Below, one piece after another: positions 8,945 to 17,908 of a stretch of DNA of 64,000 bases. The DNA is from Nostoc sp. T09 (lineage in GTDB: Bacteria; Cyanobacteriota; Cyanobacteriia; Cyanobacteriales; Nostocaceae). The first letter of the stretch is position 1; each line of letters begins with the position of its first letter. The stretch spans positions 1 to 64,000 of the forward strand of contig NZ_MTAV01000027.1 of the NCBI RefSeq assembly GCF_002154695.1. Direction: 5' to 3'. The notes beneath the pieces were generated by a model. That model had not been told where the DNA came from. It did no database searches and saw only the letters and a program-made list of their open reading frames with translations. The translations under genes and the position numbers were made by a program.

Positions 8945-10843
8945 TTAAGGCTCTAATTCATACAGCACGAGACTTGTAGGTTGCAGTTGCAATTCTTGTC
9001 CTACAGACATCTCTTCTGGTGCTTGTGAACCAGGCCCAGCCCAAGAAGTATCGGCGGAGTCTAATCGTTTGTACGCATGACGCTGAATTGGCAGAGTCAC
9101 TGTAACTGGAGATTGATTGAAATTCAACGCAAATATCACTTCACTCGATTCATTCCAACGACGCACTATGACTAATTGTTTATCTTCGTCGCTAGTTGCT
9201 TGAATGCAGTTGCGGTCTTGCTTCAATAGTGCGGGATGTGCTTTGCGCCAATCAATTAACTGGCGATACCAATCTAGTAATACTTTGTGCTGGCCTTGGT
9301 TGCGTAATTGCCAGTTGAGTTTACAACGCAAAAAGGTTTCTGCTGATTCTGGATCTGGTGGATCTTCGTCATAGTGAAAGGCTTCAAATTCTTGTCGGCG
9401 TCCGGCTCGTACTGCTTGAATTAAATCAGGGTCGGAGTGACTGACAAAGTACATGAAGGGCGCGGTTTCACCGTATTCTTCACCCATGAACAACAAAGGT
9501 AAGTTCGGTGACAATAAGACAGCGCCAGCAGCTAACTTCAATCCTTCAAAGGAGATCCGCTGCCAAAGGCGTTCGCCTTTCATTTGGTTGCCGATTTGGT
9601 CGTGATTTTGGATGCAGACGGAAAATTGTGATGGCGGGCGATCGCGGCAAGATATACCATGAAATCGTTTGCGATGAGGCGCGTATTTCCAATCGTAGAC
9701 AAAGGTATCTTCATAAGCTTTGGCTAGTTGGGCGCATTGTCCGTAGTCTTGATAATATCCTTGGCGATCGCCTGTTAACAATGCGTGCAGTGCATGGTGA
9801 AAGTCATCACTCCATTGAGCATCAAGTCCGTAGCCACCCAGTTCCGGCGGACGAACGATTTGGGGATTATTTAGGTCACTTTCGGCAATTAAGTAGCGTT
9901 TGCGTCCCCCATCTTGAGAAAAGCTATGCACTGCTTCTGCTAATTCCCATAAAAAATGTTTGGCACCTAAATCGTAGATTGCCTGAATCGCATCCAGCCG
10001 CAATGCATCAATATGGAAATCTCCCAACCAATACAGCGCATTCTGAATGAAATAGTGACGCACACCCTGAGTATGGGCATCGTCAAAATTCATTGCATTG
10101 CCCCAAGGCGTCTTATAGGTTTTAGTAAAGTAAGGTGCAAACTGACCCATGTAGTTACCTTCTGGGCCAAAGTGGTTATAGACCACATCTAGCACTACAG
10201 CAATACCGTGCTGGTGGCAAGCATTCACTAACTGCTTCAAATCGGCTGGTGTGCCATAGGAATTTTGCACAGCAAACGGGTAAACGCCATCATAACCCCA
10301 GTTGCGGTATGCCAGAGAAGGTTCAATATGGGTGTCGCCGGGGAACTGGGCGATGGGCATAATTTCAATAGCATTAATCCCCAGTTCTTTTAAATCTGCT
10401 AGGCGGGGAATTATAGCGGTGAAGGTGCCTTCGGGTGTAAATGTGCCAACGTGAAGTTCATAGAAAATCATCGATTCCAAAGGAACGCCAGTCCACTCGT
10501 CATCTGTCCACTCAAACTGATGATCGATAACTTGCGACGGCCCGTGAACTCCTTCAGGTTGATACTGCGATACTGGATCGGCAAAGGCGTTTTCTCCATC
10601 CAGGACATAGCGATAAAGTGTGCCTGGATAGACATCATTTACTTTCGTCTGCCAATAACCCTCTGCCTGGGGTTTTAGCGGAATCACTTGCTGTTGTGGC
10701 GTCAAAATTTGCACCGCGACACTATTTAGTGTTGGCGACCAGACTGTAAATTCACACTCTCCGTTACCCAAGTAATGAGCACCCGTTCTCACGCAGTATC
10801 CTCCCGTTAGATAATGTGTGCCGAATTGTGGCATGATCATCAA
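8945..10843 (-). CDS. treZ: Maltooligosyltrehalose trehalohydrolase
   Basis: This 632-residue GH13 enzyme releases trehalose from maltooligosyltrehalose, the product of TreY. The N-terminal beta-rich domain (EFTVWSPTLNSVAVQIL) and the barrel motifs EIMPIAQFPGD, VVLDVVYNHFGPEGNY, FHIDALRLDAIQAIYD (nucleophile Asp), YLIAESDLNNP (acid/base Glu) and CIQNHDQIGN are all present. The length is usual. The first codons contain several Met (MMIMPQF), so the start could lie two or three codons inside. It is the first gene of the treZ-treY-treH cluster. The leader of roughly 200 bases upstream, facing the divergent SMP-30 gene, should carry the promoter, but no clear operator was recognised. Confidence 0.95.
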   Translation of the reverse strand: MMIMPQFGTHYLTGGYCVRTGAHYLGNGECEFTVWSPTLNSVAVQILTPQQQVIPLKPQAEGYWQTKVNDVYPGTLYRYVLDGENAFADPVSQYQPEGVHGPSQVIDHQFEWTDDEWTGVPLESMIFYELHVGTFTPEGTFTAIIPRLADLKELGINAIEIMPIAQFPGDTHIEPSLAYRNWGYDGVYPFAVQNSYGTPADLKQLVNACHQHGIAVVLDVVYNHFGPEGNYMGQFAPYFTKTYKTPWGNAMNFDDAHTQGVRHYFIQNALYWLGDFHIDALRLDAIQAIYDLGAKHFLWELAEAVHSFSQDGGRKRYLIAESDLNNPQIVRPPELGGYGLDAQWSDDFHHALHALLTGDRQGYYQDYGQCAQLAKAYEDTFVYDWKYAPHRKRFHGISCRDRPPSQFSVCIQNHDQIGNQMKGERLWQRISFEGLKLAAGAVLLSPNLPLLFMGEEYGETAPFMYFVSHSDPDLIQAVRAGRRQEFEAFHYDEDPPDPESAETFLRCKLNWQLRNQGQHKVLLDWYRQLIDWRKAHPALLKQDRNCIQATSDEDKQLVIVRRWNESSEVIFALNFNQSPVTVTLPIQRHAYKRLDSADTSWAGPGSQAPEEMSVGQELQLQPTSLVLYELEP

Positions 10844-11039
10844 CGCGAACCCGAAGGGGGTAGCCGCACGACATCGCGCCAGATAGCATCATGTAGGGTT
10901 TAGCAAACAATTTTCTAGTATCGGCAGGCGGATTTTTTTAACAGTAAACGTCTGTCTATTAACCCAAGGGAAGATTAGGTGAAAAAACTCTGTCAATTTT
11001 GTTAGTATCCTCTTTATTTTGGCGAAGGTATTGTTGATT

Positions 11040-11975
11040 GTGAAAAAATTTATTTTCCAAATAGCAGCGTGCAATTTGTTACTAAGTTTGTTGATGGTGC
11101 AGCACAGCAGTGGAAATACCTTCAGTAGCATACAAGCTGTTATGGAAACTAACGCCAAAGTAGAAAAGTTGGCTGGTGGTTTAAAATTTACAGAAGGGCC
11201 AGTTTGGCATCCCAGAGGCTTTTTACTCTTCAGTGATATCCCCGCTGATACTATCTATAAGTTGACAACTGACGGTAAAGTTTCCGTATTTCGTCGTCCT
11301 GCTGGCAATCCCAACGGTAATACTTTTGATACACAAGGGCGGTTAATTACCGCTGAACATAACCGCCGTCTTGTACGCACAGAAAAAAATGGTCAAATAA
11401 AAGTTTTGGCGGAACGCTATCAGGGCAAACTTCTCAACAGCCCGAACGATGTTGTAGTTAAGTCAGATGGGAGCATTTATTTTACTGACCCACCCTACGG
11501 CATCAGCAAGGAAAAGGAAGAACTTGGCTTTTATGGCATCTATCGCTGGCAACCGAATGGAACTCTGAGTTTGCTCAATAAACAAATGCTACGTCCCAAT
11601 GGAATCGCATTTTCAACTGATGAGAAAAAACTCTATGTTAGTGACTCTGAACAAGGATATATCCGCATTTTCGACGTTAAATCAGATGGCACTTTAACTA
11701 ACAGCAGGGTTTTTGCGGAGTTGAAAGAACCCAAGGACAAAGGCGTACCCGATGGCTTGAAGATAGATATTAAAGGCAATATCTACTGTAGCGGGCCCGA
11801 AGGAGTCTGGATTTTTTCTCCAACAGGTCAACTACTAGGCAAAATTTTTATGCCAGAGGTCGTCACAAATTTGGCTTGGGGCAATAAAGACTACAAAACT
11901 CTTTACATAACCGCAGGTCAGGGTGTTTATCGCATCCACTTAAAAGTTGCGGGGAAGCAACCAGGAAGGATATAA
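11040..11975 (+). CDS. SMP-30/gluconolactonase family protein, exported
   Basis: A six-bladed beta-propeller hydrolase of the SMP-30/gluconolactonase/LRE type. Members hydrolyse lactones such as gluconolactone with one bound divalent metal. Metal-site segments are visible: KFTEGPVWHP (Glu), NSPNDVVVKSDG (Asn), MLRPNGIAFS (Asn) and VPDGLKIDIKGN (Asp). An N-terminal hydrophobic segment (FIFQIAACNLLLSLLMV) suggests export. I prefer the GTG start at 11040 because GAAGG lies about 11 bases upstream and it places the signal peptide normally; TTG at 11019 in the same frame is the alternative. It is divergent from treZ, so the two may share a control region, but no functional link is evident. Confidence 0.85.
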   Translation: MKKFIFQIAACNLLLSLLMVQHSSGNTFSSIQAVMETNAKVEKLAGGLKFTEGPVWHPRGFLLFSDIPADTIYKLTTDGKVSVFRRPAGNPNGNTFDTQGRLITAEHNRRLVRTEKNGQIKVLAERYQGKLLNSPNDVVVKSDGSIYFTDPPYGISKEKEELGFYGIYRWQPNGTLSLLNKQMLRPNGIAFSTDEKKLYVSDSEQGYIRIFDVKSDGTLTNSRVFAELKEPKDKGVPDGLKIDIKGNIYCSGPEGVWIFSPTGQLLGKIFMPEVVTNLAWGNKDYKTLYITAGQGVYRIHLKVAGKQPGRI

Positions 11976-12085
11976 GCGGTTCGATCAATTAAGCTTTGTG
12001 GCAATTTTTGCGTAAGTCCTGAGGAAAAAGGATGATCTAGTAGTATGTGAGAACAGCATCAACCTCAAGGCGATCGCACGACTCC

Positions 12086-14842
12086 TTACTTCCGACTTTC
12101 TATCCCTTGGCAAATCTGGCGATCGCGTTCACTAAGGTCAGTATTATACTGCAAATAGTTGTGTAACCACTGACAACCGCGTGTCAACAGTTGATCTAAA
12201 TCTGCATTCTCAAAGGGCATGAATTTGATAATGCCACCTTCACCTGCGATCGCAATTTGATGACCGTTAGGATTAAAAGCTACATTCCAAACTTCACCTT
12301 GATAATCTCTAATTTTAGCGATTTGCTGCCCGGAGATAGTCCACAAGCGGACAGTACCATCCTCTCCCGCAGTCGCAATTTGTTGACCATCAAGGCTGAA
12401 CCGAGCATCAAAAACTTGCCCCTCGTGCCCTCTCAGCAAAGCTAGCTGTTGTCCTGCAAGATTCCATACCCGGGCAGTACCATCTTTCCCAGCGGTAACA
12501 ATGAACTGACCGTCTGGGCTAAAGGTCGCTTTAAAGACAATATCCTGATGCCCTTTGAATTCTGCAAGTTGCTTTCCAGAGAGATTCCAAAGATGAAATG
12601 TACCGCGATCGCCAGTGGTAACGATTGTTTTACCATCAGGACTGAACTTGACACTCCAAATTTGACCGTCATTCGTCTTAAAACTCCCAGTTTGTTGCCC
12701 TGAAGTCCACAAACGAATCATGCCATTTTCTCCAGATGTGACAATGCTTCTACCATTCGGGCTAAAGCTGGCGCGATAAATTCCTTGCCCATGACCTCCA
12801 AATTCAGCAATCTGCTGTCCCTTCAGGTTCCACAACCGGGCAGGTTCATCTCCGGCAGTGAGAATTTTTGTCCCATCTGGGCTGAAGCTCAAACTCCAAA
12901 CCGATTTTTGATGTCCCTTAAACTCGGCTATTTGTTGCCCTGTCAGATTCCACAGGCGAACCACTCCATCAACTCCAGCCGCAGCGATCTTGGTTCCATC
13001 TGGGCTAAAATTCAAGCTCCAAATCCACCCTTGGCTGGCTTTAAATTCAGTAATCTGGCGCTTTGAAATGTTCCATAATCGAGCAGTACCATCGCCGCCA
13101 GCGGTAATCAGTTGTTGAGCATCTGGGCTAAAACTGACGCTGTTAATCCAGAGTGTCGCTTTAAACTGAGCCAACTGATGCCCTGCGAGATCCCACACAC
13201 GGATGGTGCTATCTCTTCCAGACGTAGCAATCCGCGTTCCATCAGGACTAAAACTCACCCCTAAGACTGCGCCTAAATGCCCTTTGAATTCAGCAAGGGT
13301 TTTACCCGCCAAATTCCACAACCTTGCTGTGCCATCATCGGCAGCCGTAACAATGGTTTTGCCATCAGGGCTAAAACTGACTTCACTGACGCTACTTTGA
13401 TGTCCTTTAAATTCGGCGATTTGCTGTCCTGTCAGGCTCCATAGTCGCGCCGTGCGATCGCCTCCAACTGTCACTAGTTGCCGCCCATTTGGGCTAAACC
13501 GGACATAGGCAACCTGTCCCTGATGAGCTTTAAATTCAACGAGTTGTTGTCCTGTCAAGCTCCACAACCGAGCGGTGCCATCAACGCTGGCTGTAGCAAG
13601 TCGTTGACCATCAGGGCTAAAACTCACACTCCAGATTAATCCCTGGTGTCCTTTGAATTCAGCCAATTGTTGTCCTGAAAGATTCCATAATCGAGCAGTG
13701 CGATCGCTACCAGCAGTCGCAATTGTTTTACCATCTGGGCTAAAGGTGGCATCCAAGACTTGTCCCCAATGCCCTTTAAACTCAGCCAATTGTTGTCCTG
13801 TGGCAGTCCATAGCTTTACAGTCCCGCGATCGTCAACCGTGACAATTTTGCTACCATCGGGGTTAAACCGGGCGCTGGAAACGTTGCTCTGATCTGCTCG
13901 AATGCGATTCTGTTCTTGGATGTTTTCCAGCAGCGTTCTCAGGGCAAACAGCGGGCTGGTGGTGGGATATTGGGCGATGGGACGGCCATCTCTTACCAAT
14001 GTTTGCAACGCTTTACCACTCTGTACTGCTGCCAAGAGCGCACCTAACTGATCTGAGTTAAATTGCTGCAAGGCAGTTGCTCCTTCCCGTTCTAGCTGCG
14101 TTGCAGTTTTCGCTTCTTGCAGTTCTTGCAGCGCCCGAATGGTCATTGCACTGACGATAGCCGCCGCACATATTGCCACACCCAGCACTGCTGACCCAAC
14201 CTGCACCATCCGCTTTGACTTTTGTCCTGCCTGAATCAACCTTTGGTAAGCATCTTCAGCTTCGCGGCTTTTACTGATGTAGTTGACTTGCTGTTCGGTG
14301 GGTTTTGGTTCTTTGCTAGCTCCCCGCTGTAACCATTGTTCTGCTTCTTGCAAATCGCTACCGCGCAACAAAAAGCTATCGTTGCGTGCTTTTTCTTCCC
14401 ACTCTCGAGCATGTACAAGCAGGCGCGTGTGAGCATATACATAGTCCAAATCAGTGTTAATCGCCTTCAGCAAAGACTGAAAGGCATGATCAAAATTATC
14501 TTGCTCTCGAAAAAAAACCCAGTTGTGCCTTGCCACCGCTTCATGCAGCTGCTCGATCTCAAAACCTTCTCGCCACAAAATGGGTATTAAACGCTTGCTA
14601 GTTTTAACGCTATGCTCAACCTCTTGGCGGCACACCTTAGAGGCAACTGAGTCCGGGCTGATAATAAAAATAAAAGTATGTGCCCCTGCGATGCCGCGCT
14701 GGATCTCATGCCACCAGTCTGCGGTGAGGGGAATATCCTGCCAGTCAACCCATGCATCACAATTCGCTCCTTCCAATGCAGCATGGAGTTTCTCCACAAA
14801 TACCCTATCTTTACGTGAGTAGGAGATAAAAATATCAGCCAT
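12086..14842 (-). CDS. Membrane-anchored TIR-WD40 protein
   Basis: A 918-residue protein in three parts. Residues 1-130 are a TIR domain (MADIFISYSRKDRVFVEKLH, DWQDIPLTADWW, FIFIISPDSVASKVCRQEVE). Glu74 in CRQE sits where TIR NAD-hydrolases carry their catalytic Glu. A linker leads to one transmembrane helix at about residues 213-235. Residues 319-885 hold 14 WD40 repeats, most reading SFSPDG...DGTARLWNLxGQQ, enough for two seven-bladed propellers. The tail (LLTRGCQWLHNYL...DRQICQG) is the usual closing segment of cyanobacterial WD40 sensors. It lies 82 bases downstream of a RyR-cyclase gene on the same strand. By analogy with TIR effectors it may cleave NAD+ when the propellers sense a ligand; this is inference. 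The repeats show strong DNA-level similarity, so assembly or recombination changes in repeat number are possible. Confidence 0.9.
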   Translation of the reverse strand: MADIFISYSRKDRVFVEKLHAALEGANCDAWVDWQDIPLTADWWHEIQRGIAGAHTFIFIISPDSVASKVCRQEVEHSVKTSKRLIPILWREGFEIEQLHEAVARHNWVFFREQDNFDHAFQSLLKAINTDLDYVYAHTRLLVHAREWEEKARNDSFLLRGSDLQEAEQWLQRGASKEPKPTEQQVNYISKSREAEDAYQRLIQAGQKSKRMVQVGSAVLGVAICAAAIVSAMTIRALQELQEAKTATQLEREGATALQQFNSDQLGALLAAVQSGKALQTLVRDGRPIAQYPTTSPLFALRTLLENIQEQNRIRADQSNVSSARFNPDGSKIVTVDDRGTVKLWTATGQQLAEFKGHWGQVLDATFSPDGKTIATAGSDRTARLWNLSGQQLAEFKGHQGLIWSVSFSPDGQRLATASVDGTARLWSLTGQQLVEFKAHQGQVAYVRFSPNGRQLVTVGGDRTARLWSLTGQQIAEFKGHQSSVSEVSFSPDGKTIVTAADDGTARLWNLAGKTLAEFKGHLGAVLGVSFSPDGTRIATSGRDSTIRVWDLAGHQLAQFKATLWINSVSFSPDAQQLITAGGDGTARLWNISKRQITEFKASQGWIWSLNFSPDGTKIAAAGVDGVVRLWNLTGQQIAEFKGHQKSVWSLSFSPDGTKILTAGDEPARLWNLKGQQIAEFGGHGQGIYRASFSPNGRSIVTSGENGMIRLWTSGQQTGSFKTNDGQIWSVKFSPDGKTIVTTGDRGTFHLWNLSGKQLAEFKGHQDIVFKATFSPDGQFIVTAGKDGTARVWNLAGQQLALLRGHEGQVFDARFSLDGQQIATAGEDGTVRLWTISGQQIAKIRDYQGEVWNVAFNPNGHQIAIAGEGGIIKFMPFENADLDQLLTRGCQWLHNYLQYNTDLSERDRQICQGIESRK

Positions 14843-14924
14843 GATGCGCTTTTTGGTATGACTTCAATTACAAGGTGCGATCGCAGTTGTATCATGACAT
14901 CACTAGGAAGCTTTGTCCCCATTC

Positions 14925-17162
14925 TCAATCGATGATTTGACGGCGTAAATGATAAGTGGGAAATGTGCCATATCCTTTAGCAAAAGGGATCTGTCCTACA
15001 TAATCGCAAGTAAAATCTTCAACCCCCAAGGTGCAAGCTAGGGCAGCAAAAGCTTGGCTTGTATAAACTTTACCTGGTGGGGTTATCGGTTCAATTCTGG
15101 CAGCATAGTTAACATGAGTACCGATGTAGCTTGTATCTTTAGTCACGGGGTTAACATATTGGTAAACTGGCCCTGCATGTAAGGAAATCCGCAAATTGAG
15201 ATTCTCTGGCAGACCCTTTTCTAACCAATTAATCTGTTGAATGAGATCGCATAAATCAAGGGCAAAGTTACCAGCATCGCTGATACTGGGAAAGACATAA
15301 TATAAAGCATCTCCCCAAGTATTTTTCACTAATGGCTTATAACTTGATTTAGCTTCTAGTTCAGCAACAGAACCGAGAAAATATTCGACATATTGAGGAA
15401 TTTGTTCTTCAGTTAAGTTTGAGTACTTAACAACATCAGCAAACAAAAGCGCCATAACTTCTCTAGATTCGCCATTATTGCTTGCTTCTTGAATAATATT
15501 TATTTCTGGTTGCCAATCTTGAGATGAATGGTTATTTGTCAGTGACGCTTTTCTCATCGATTCCAAGTCGATGATTTCTACTTCATAGCCCCATGCTTGC
15601 CAAGTCTTAATCGCCCAAGCCGTACCACCAGTTCCATCACCAGCTTTGCCATCCCAAACCGCAAGGTGAATCAGTTCTGTATCGAGTAATTCGGCTCGCA
15701 TTTTACCTAAACCGTGGACAACACAATTGGCATATTCATATAAAACTTGGCTATTTTCTAATTTGCGATTAGAGCAGGTAATGACTTCATTAGCTTTATC
15801 CAATAATTTTTCGCATCTTTGCTTCCAGTTACTATGAGGAATTATATCGACTGAATACTTAATAAATTCTTCTCGATCGTAAGGCAGTACTATATGAATA
15901 TCTCCATTGAGTTCCAGAATTGCTTCTAAAAACAAAATATCGGCACCACAAGCAGCGGAAGCATATCCTATTTTGGCATCGAGAGCCGAGAGGCGATCGC
16001 GAATAGCTCGATAAACTTGTTCTTCTAATTCCGGGGGAAACCTAGGGATATTTCTCCCTGGCCGATCAATCATGTGTCCGCTAAAGACTACCGCGCGCGG
16101 TAGTTTAAACCATTCCTGAAAGCGCTGGGTATCTCCTTCTAAATATTCCAGCAGGAGTTTTGCATTGCGGCGGGTAGAACTGATATCCCCAAGCCGTCCT
16201 TTTCCAACTTCTATTGCTCGTTTATACCATTTTTCGGCTTCTGGCCAATCTCGCAAAATTAGGGCAGCTTCACCCAGAGTTGCTAATTGCCAATAATCTT
16301 TTTCTGGTTGTTGCAAACATTGCTCTCGTACTTGAGCCGCAATTTCTCTTGCTGTTACTTCGTCTCCCCTTAACAAATTCATGGTAGCAGCATTAATTCC
16401 TGGATAGTAATTGCCACTTAATTGATAGGCTTGTTGATATCTTTGGGCTGCTAATTCTAGATGGCGTTGTTTTTCTTGAGGGGTAGTTGCTCGCAGGTAA
16501 AGGTCTTTATGAGTTCTAGCAAGAATAGAGATAGTTTCTCGATCTGATTCTCCTGCTGACACCAATTCTAATAGAAGCGAATTAGCTCGTAATATTGCAC
16601 CACTGCGCGCCAATGCCAAAGCTAAAAGTTGCTTTAATCTAATATTGTTTTCCCAGTGTTTTAGTCCTTCAGTGATGACATCATAAGCCATTAAAGGTTC
16701 GCCTATTTGCAGAATTGTTTCTCCCAGGACAATATAAATATCCGGTGAATGAGGTCTAATCTTAATGGTTTCTCTTTGAATCGCCAATAAAGAACTTAAA
16801 TTTAATTCTGACGATTCTTGGAGATTTTTTAGCATTCCAGCCAATTGTTGCTCTTGTTGCTCATCTGCTAAGGACGTTGCTTGTCCTTCAATGCGGTAGC
16901 CTAATGCTAAGAGCATCTTGATAACTCCTAGGGCTGTATTGCGATCGTACTGTTTCTCTGATTCTGATAATTCTTCATAGGAAACTAGCCCTGGATGTTC
17001 TTTGCGAATATCGTCTCTTTGGTGGCCATATTTCCATCCTTCTGCTATACGCTGCTGTGCCCAGATTTCATGTGTATTTTTAGCTAGTAATTCAGTCAAT
17101 TTGAGGTGTTCGGTATTGATGATTACTTTTGCAGTATCTATTGGCTCTGGTTTATAGTTCAT
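14925..17162 (-). CDS. RyR domain-TPR-Rossmann-class III nucleotide cyclase
   Basis: A 745-residue multidomain protein. Residues 15-92 match the RyR domain (HEIWAQQRIAEGWKYG, ELSESEKQYDRNTAL). Residues 130-345 are helical, TPR-like (TRAFs-binding style). Residues 358-535 look like a Rossmann or SLOG-type domain (VVFSGHMIDRPGR, SAACGADILFLEA, IHIVLPYDREEF). Residues 567-742 are a class III cyclase: the metal Asp residues are D576 (FADVVKYS) and D618 (NTWGD), and the transition-state pair N685 and R689 (VNYAAR) is present. By hand alignment the adenine-selecting Lys is N614 and the Asp partner is S678, so the product may not be cAMP. The next gene downstream, 82 bases away, is TIR-WD40. RyR and SLOG modules are known from nucleotide-centred conflict systems, so a defence or stress-signalling role is plausible but unproven. 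Confidence 0.85.
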   Translation of the reverse strand: MNYKPEPIDTAKVIINTEHLKLTELLAKNTHEIWAQQRIAEGWKYGHQRDDIRKEHPGLVSYEELSESEKQYDRNTALGVIKMLLALGYRIEGQATSLADEQQEQQLAGMLKNLQESSELNLSSLLAIQRETIKIRPHSPDIYIVLGETILQIGEPLMAYDVITEGLKHWENNIRLKQLLALALARSGAILRANSLLLELVSAGESDRETISILARTHKDLYLRATTPQEKQRHLELAAQRYQQAYQLSGNYYPGINAATMNLLRGDEVTAREIAAQVREQCLQQPEKDYWQLATLGEAALILRDWPEAEKWYKRAIEVGKGRLGDISSTRRNAKLLLEYLEGDTQRFQEWFKLPRAVVFSGHMIDRPGRNIPRFPPELEEQVYRAIRDRLSALDAKIGYASAACGADILFLEAILELNGDIHIVLPYDREEFIKYSVDIIPHSNWKQRCEKLLDKANEVITCSNRKLENSQVLYEYANCVVHGLGKMRAELLDTELIHLAVWDGKAGDGTGGTAWAIKTWQAWGYEVEIIDLESMRKASLTNNHSSQDWQPEINIIQEASNNGESREVMALLFADVVKYSNLTEEQIPQYVEYFLGSVAELEAKSSYKPLVKNTWGDALYYVFPSISDAGNFALDLCDLIQQINWLEKGLPENLNLRISLHAGPVYQYVNPVTKDTSYIGTHVNYAARIEPITPPGKVYTSQAFAALACTLGVEDFTCDYVGQIPFAKGYGTFPTYHLRRQIID

Positions 17163-17358
17163 TTTGACTGATTAGATTTATTAGTGACAAAATGCTAAAT
17201 TCTCATTCAATAATTCGCTGAATTTTTACTGATGTGTTCTGATAAAGACCATGAGTTTAATGGCGTAACGTAATAAGTACAAAATCAAATACGTTATGCT
17301 AATTACTTGAAAACTCAAAAAGCTCAGCTTGTTGAGTTTTGAATTCTAAGGCGCGTTG

Positions 17359-17769
17359 CTAGCTATCTACTTTGCAACTACCATCGACACAGAATGAGGA
17401 TTGATAGGTACTGGAACGCTTGCCAAAGATGGTATAGCGATTATCGCGGATTTGTTCGTAAAAGCGATCGCCTACCCACTTCACTCCAGGTAATGCTCGG
17501 TAAGCATCGACAAATATGCTTCCTAAGGGCATTAACCGCCCAATTTCTTCAGCTGCATCACTACCTTGCCAGCGTCTTTGGGGCGTATTCGCATCAATTA
17601 AAATCATTCCTTGTTCACAATTTTGGGGAGTAATCCCAAATTGAGCGATTGTTTGTTCATCTTGCATCGGGCTGTAGCGAAACAGCTTTCCTTGGTCTAA
17701 GCTCTCTAATAATTGCACCAAAGTAACGCAGAGATTGCATTTCCCGTCGTAAATCACGTAGTAATTCAT
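17359..17769 (-). CDS. DCC family thiol-disulfide oxidoreductase (DUF393)
   Basis: A 136-residue protein of the DCC (DUF393) family, named for a conserved Asp-x-x-Cys-x-x-Cys arrangement. Here it is YDGKCNLC at residues 8-15. The following LVQLLESLDQGKLFRYSPMQ, GSDAAEEIGRLMPLG and PGVKWVGDRFYEQIRDNRY segments are family-typical. These thioredoxin-like proteins are thought to be thiol-disulfide oxidoreductases, but a partner is rarely known. No signal peptide is visible, so a cytoplasmic location is likely. Its stop is followed by a weak stem (AAAACTCAA...TTGAGTTTT) at 17310-17340. It is divergent from the AraC regulator gene, so the regulator might act on it. Confidence 0.85.
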   Translation of the reverse strand: MNYYVIYDGKCNLCVTLVQLLESLDQGKLFRYSPMQDEQTIAQFGITPQNCEQGMILIDANTPQRRWQGSDAAEEIGRLMPLGSIFVDAYRALPGVKWVGDRFYEQIRDNRYTIFGKRSSTYQSSFCVDGSCKVDS

Positions 17770-17908
17770 CAGCTTTGCTTATGCCCCCAGGCAGAAATAT
17801 AGTTTCTATGAGATTATAGATTTCTGTATGTAAACTTAACTTACCTATACTCCAAAAAAGTAGCTAGGGTAGTTAAGAAGGTAAGTATAGCGTTACACCT
17901 AAATCCGA

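Noticed and set aside
9508-10050. 180-codon frame on the strand opposite treZ
   Set aside because: It mirrors a strongly supported gene, has an unusual Arg/His-rich composition and no start signal.
12140-13890. Regular period of about 120 bases that looks like a repeat array
   Set aside because: It is fully explained by the WD40 repeats encoded on the minus strand; spacer and repeat sizes do not fit CRISPR.
17770-17908. Possible AraC operators (TTACCTATAC and GGTAAGTATA)
   Set aside because: The words are not exact repeats or inverted repeats of each other, so no binding site is claimed.
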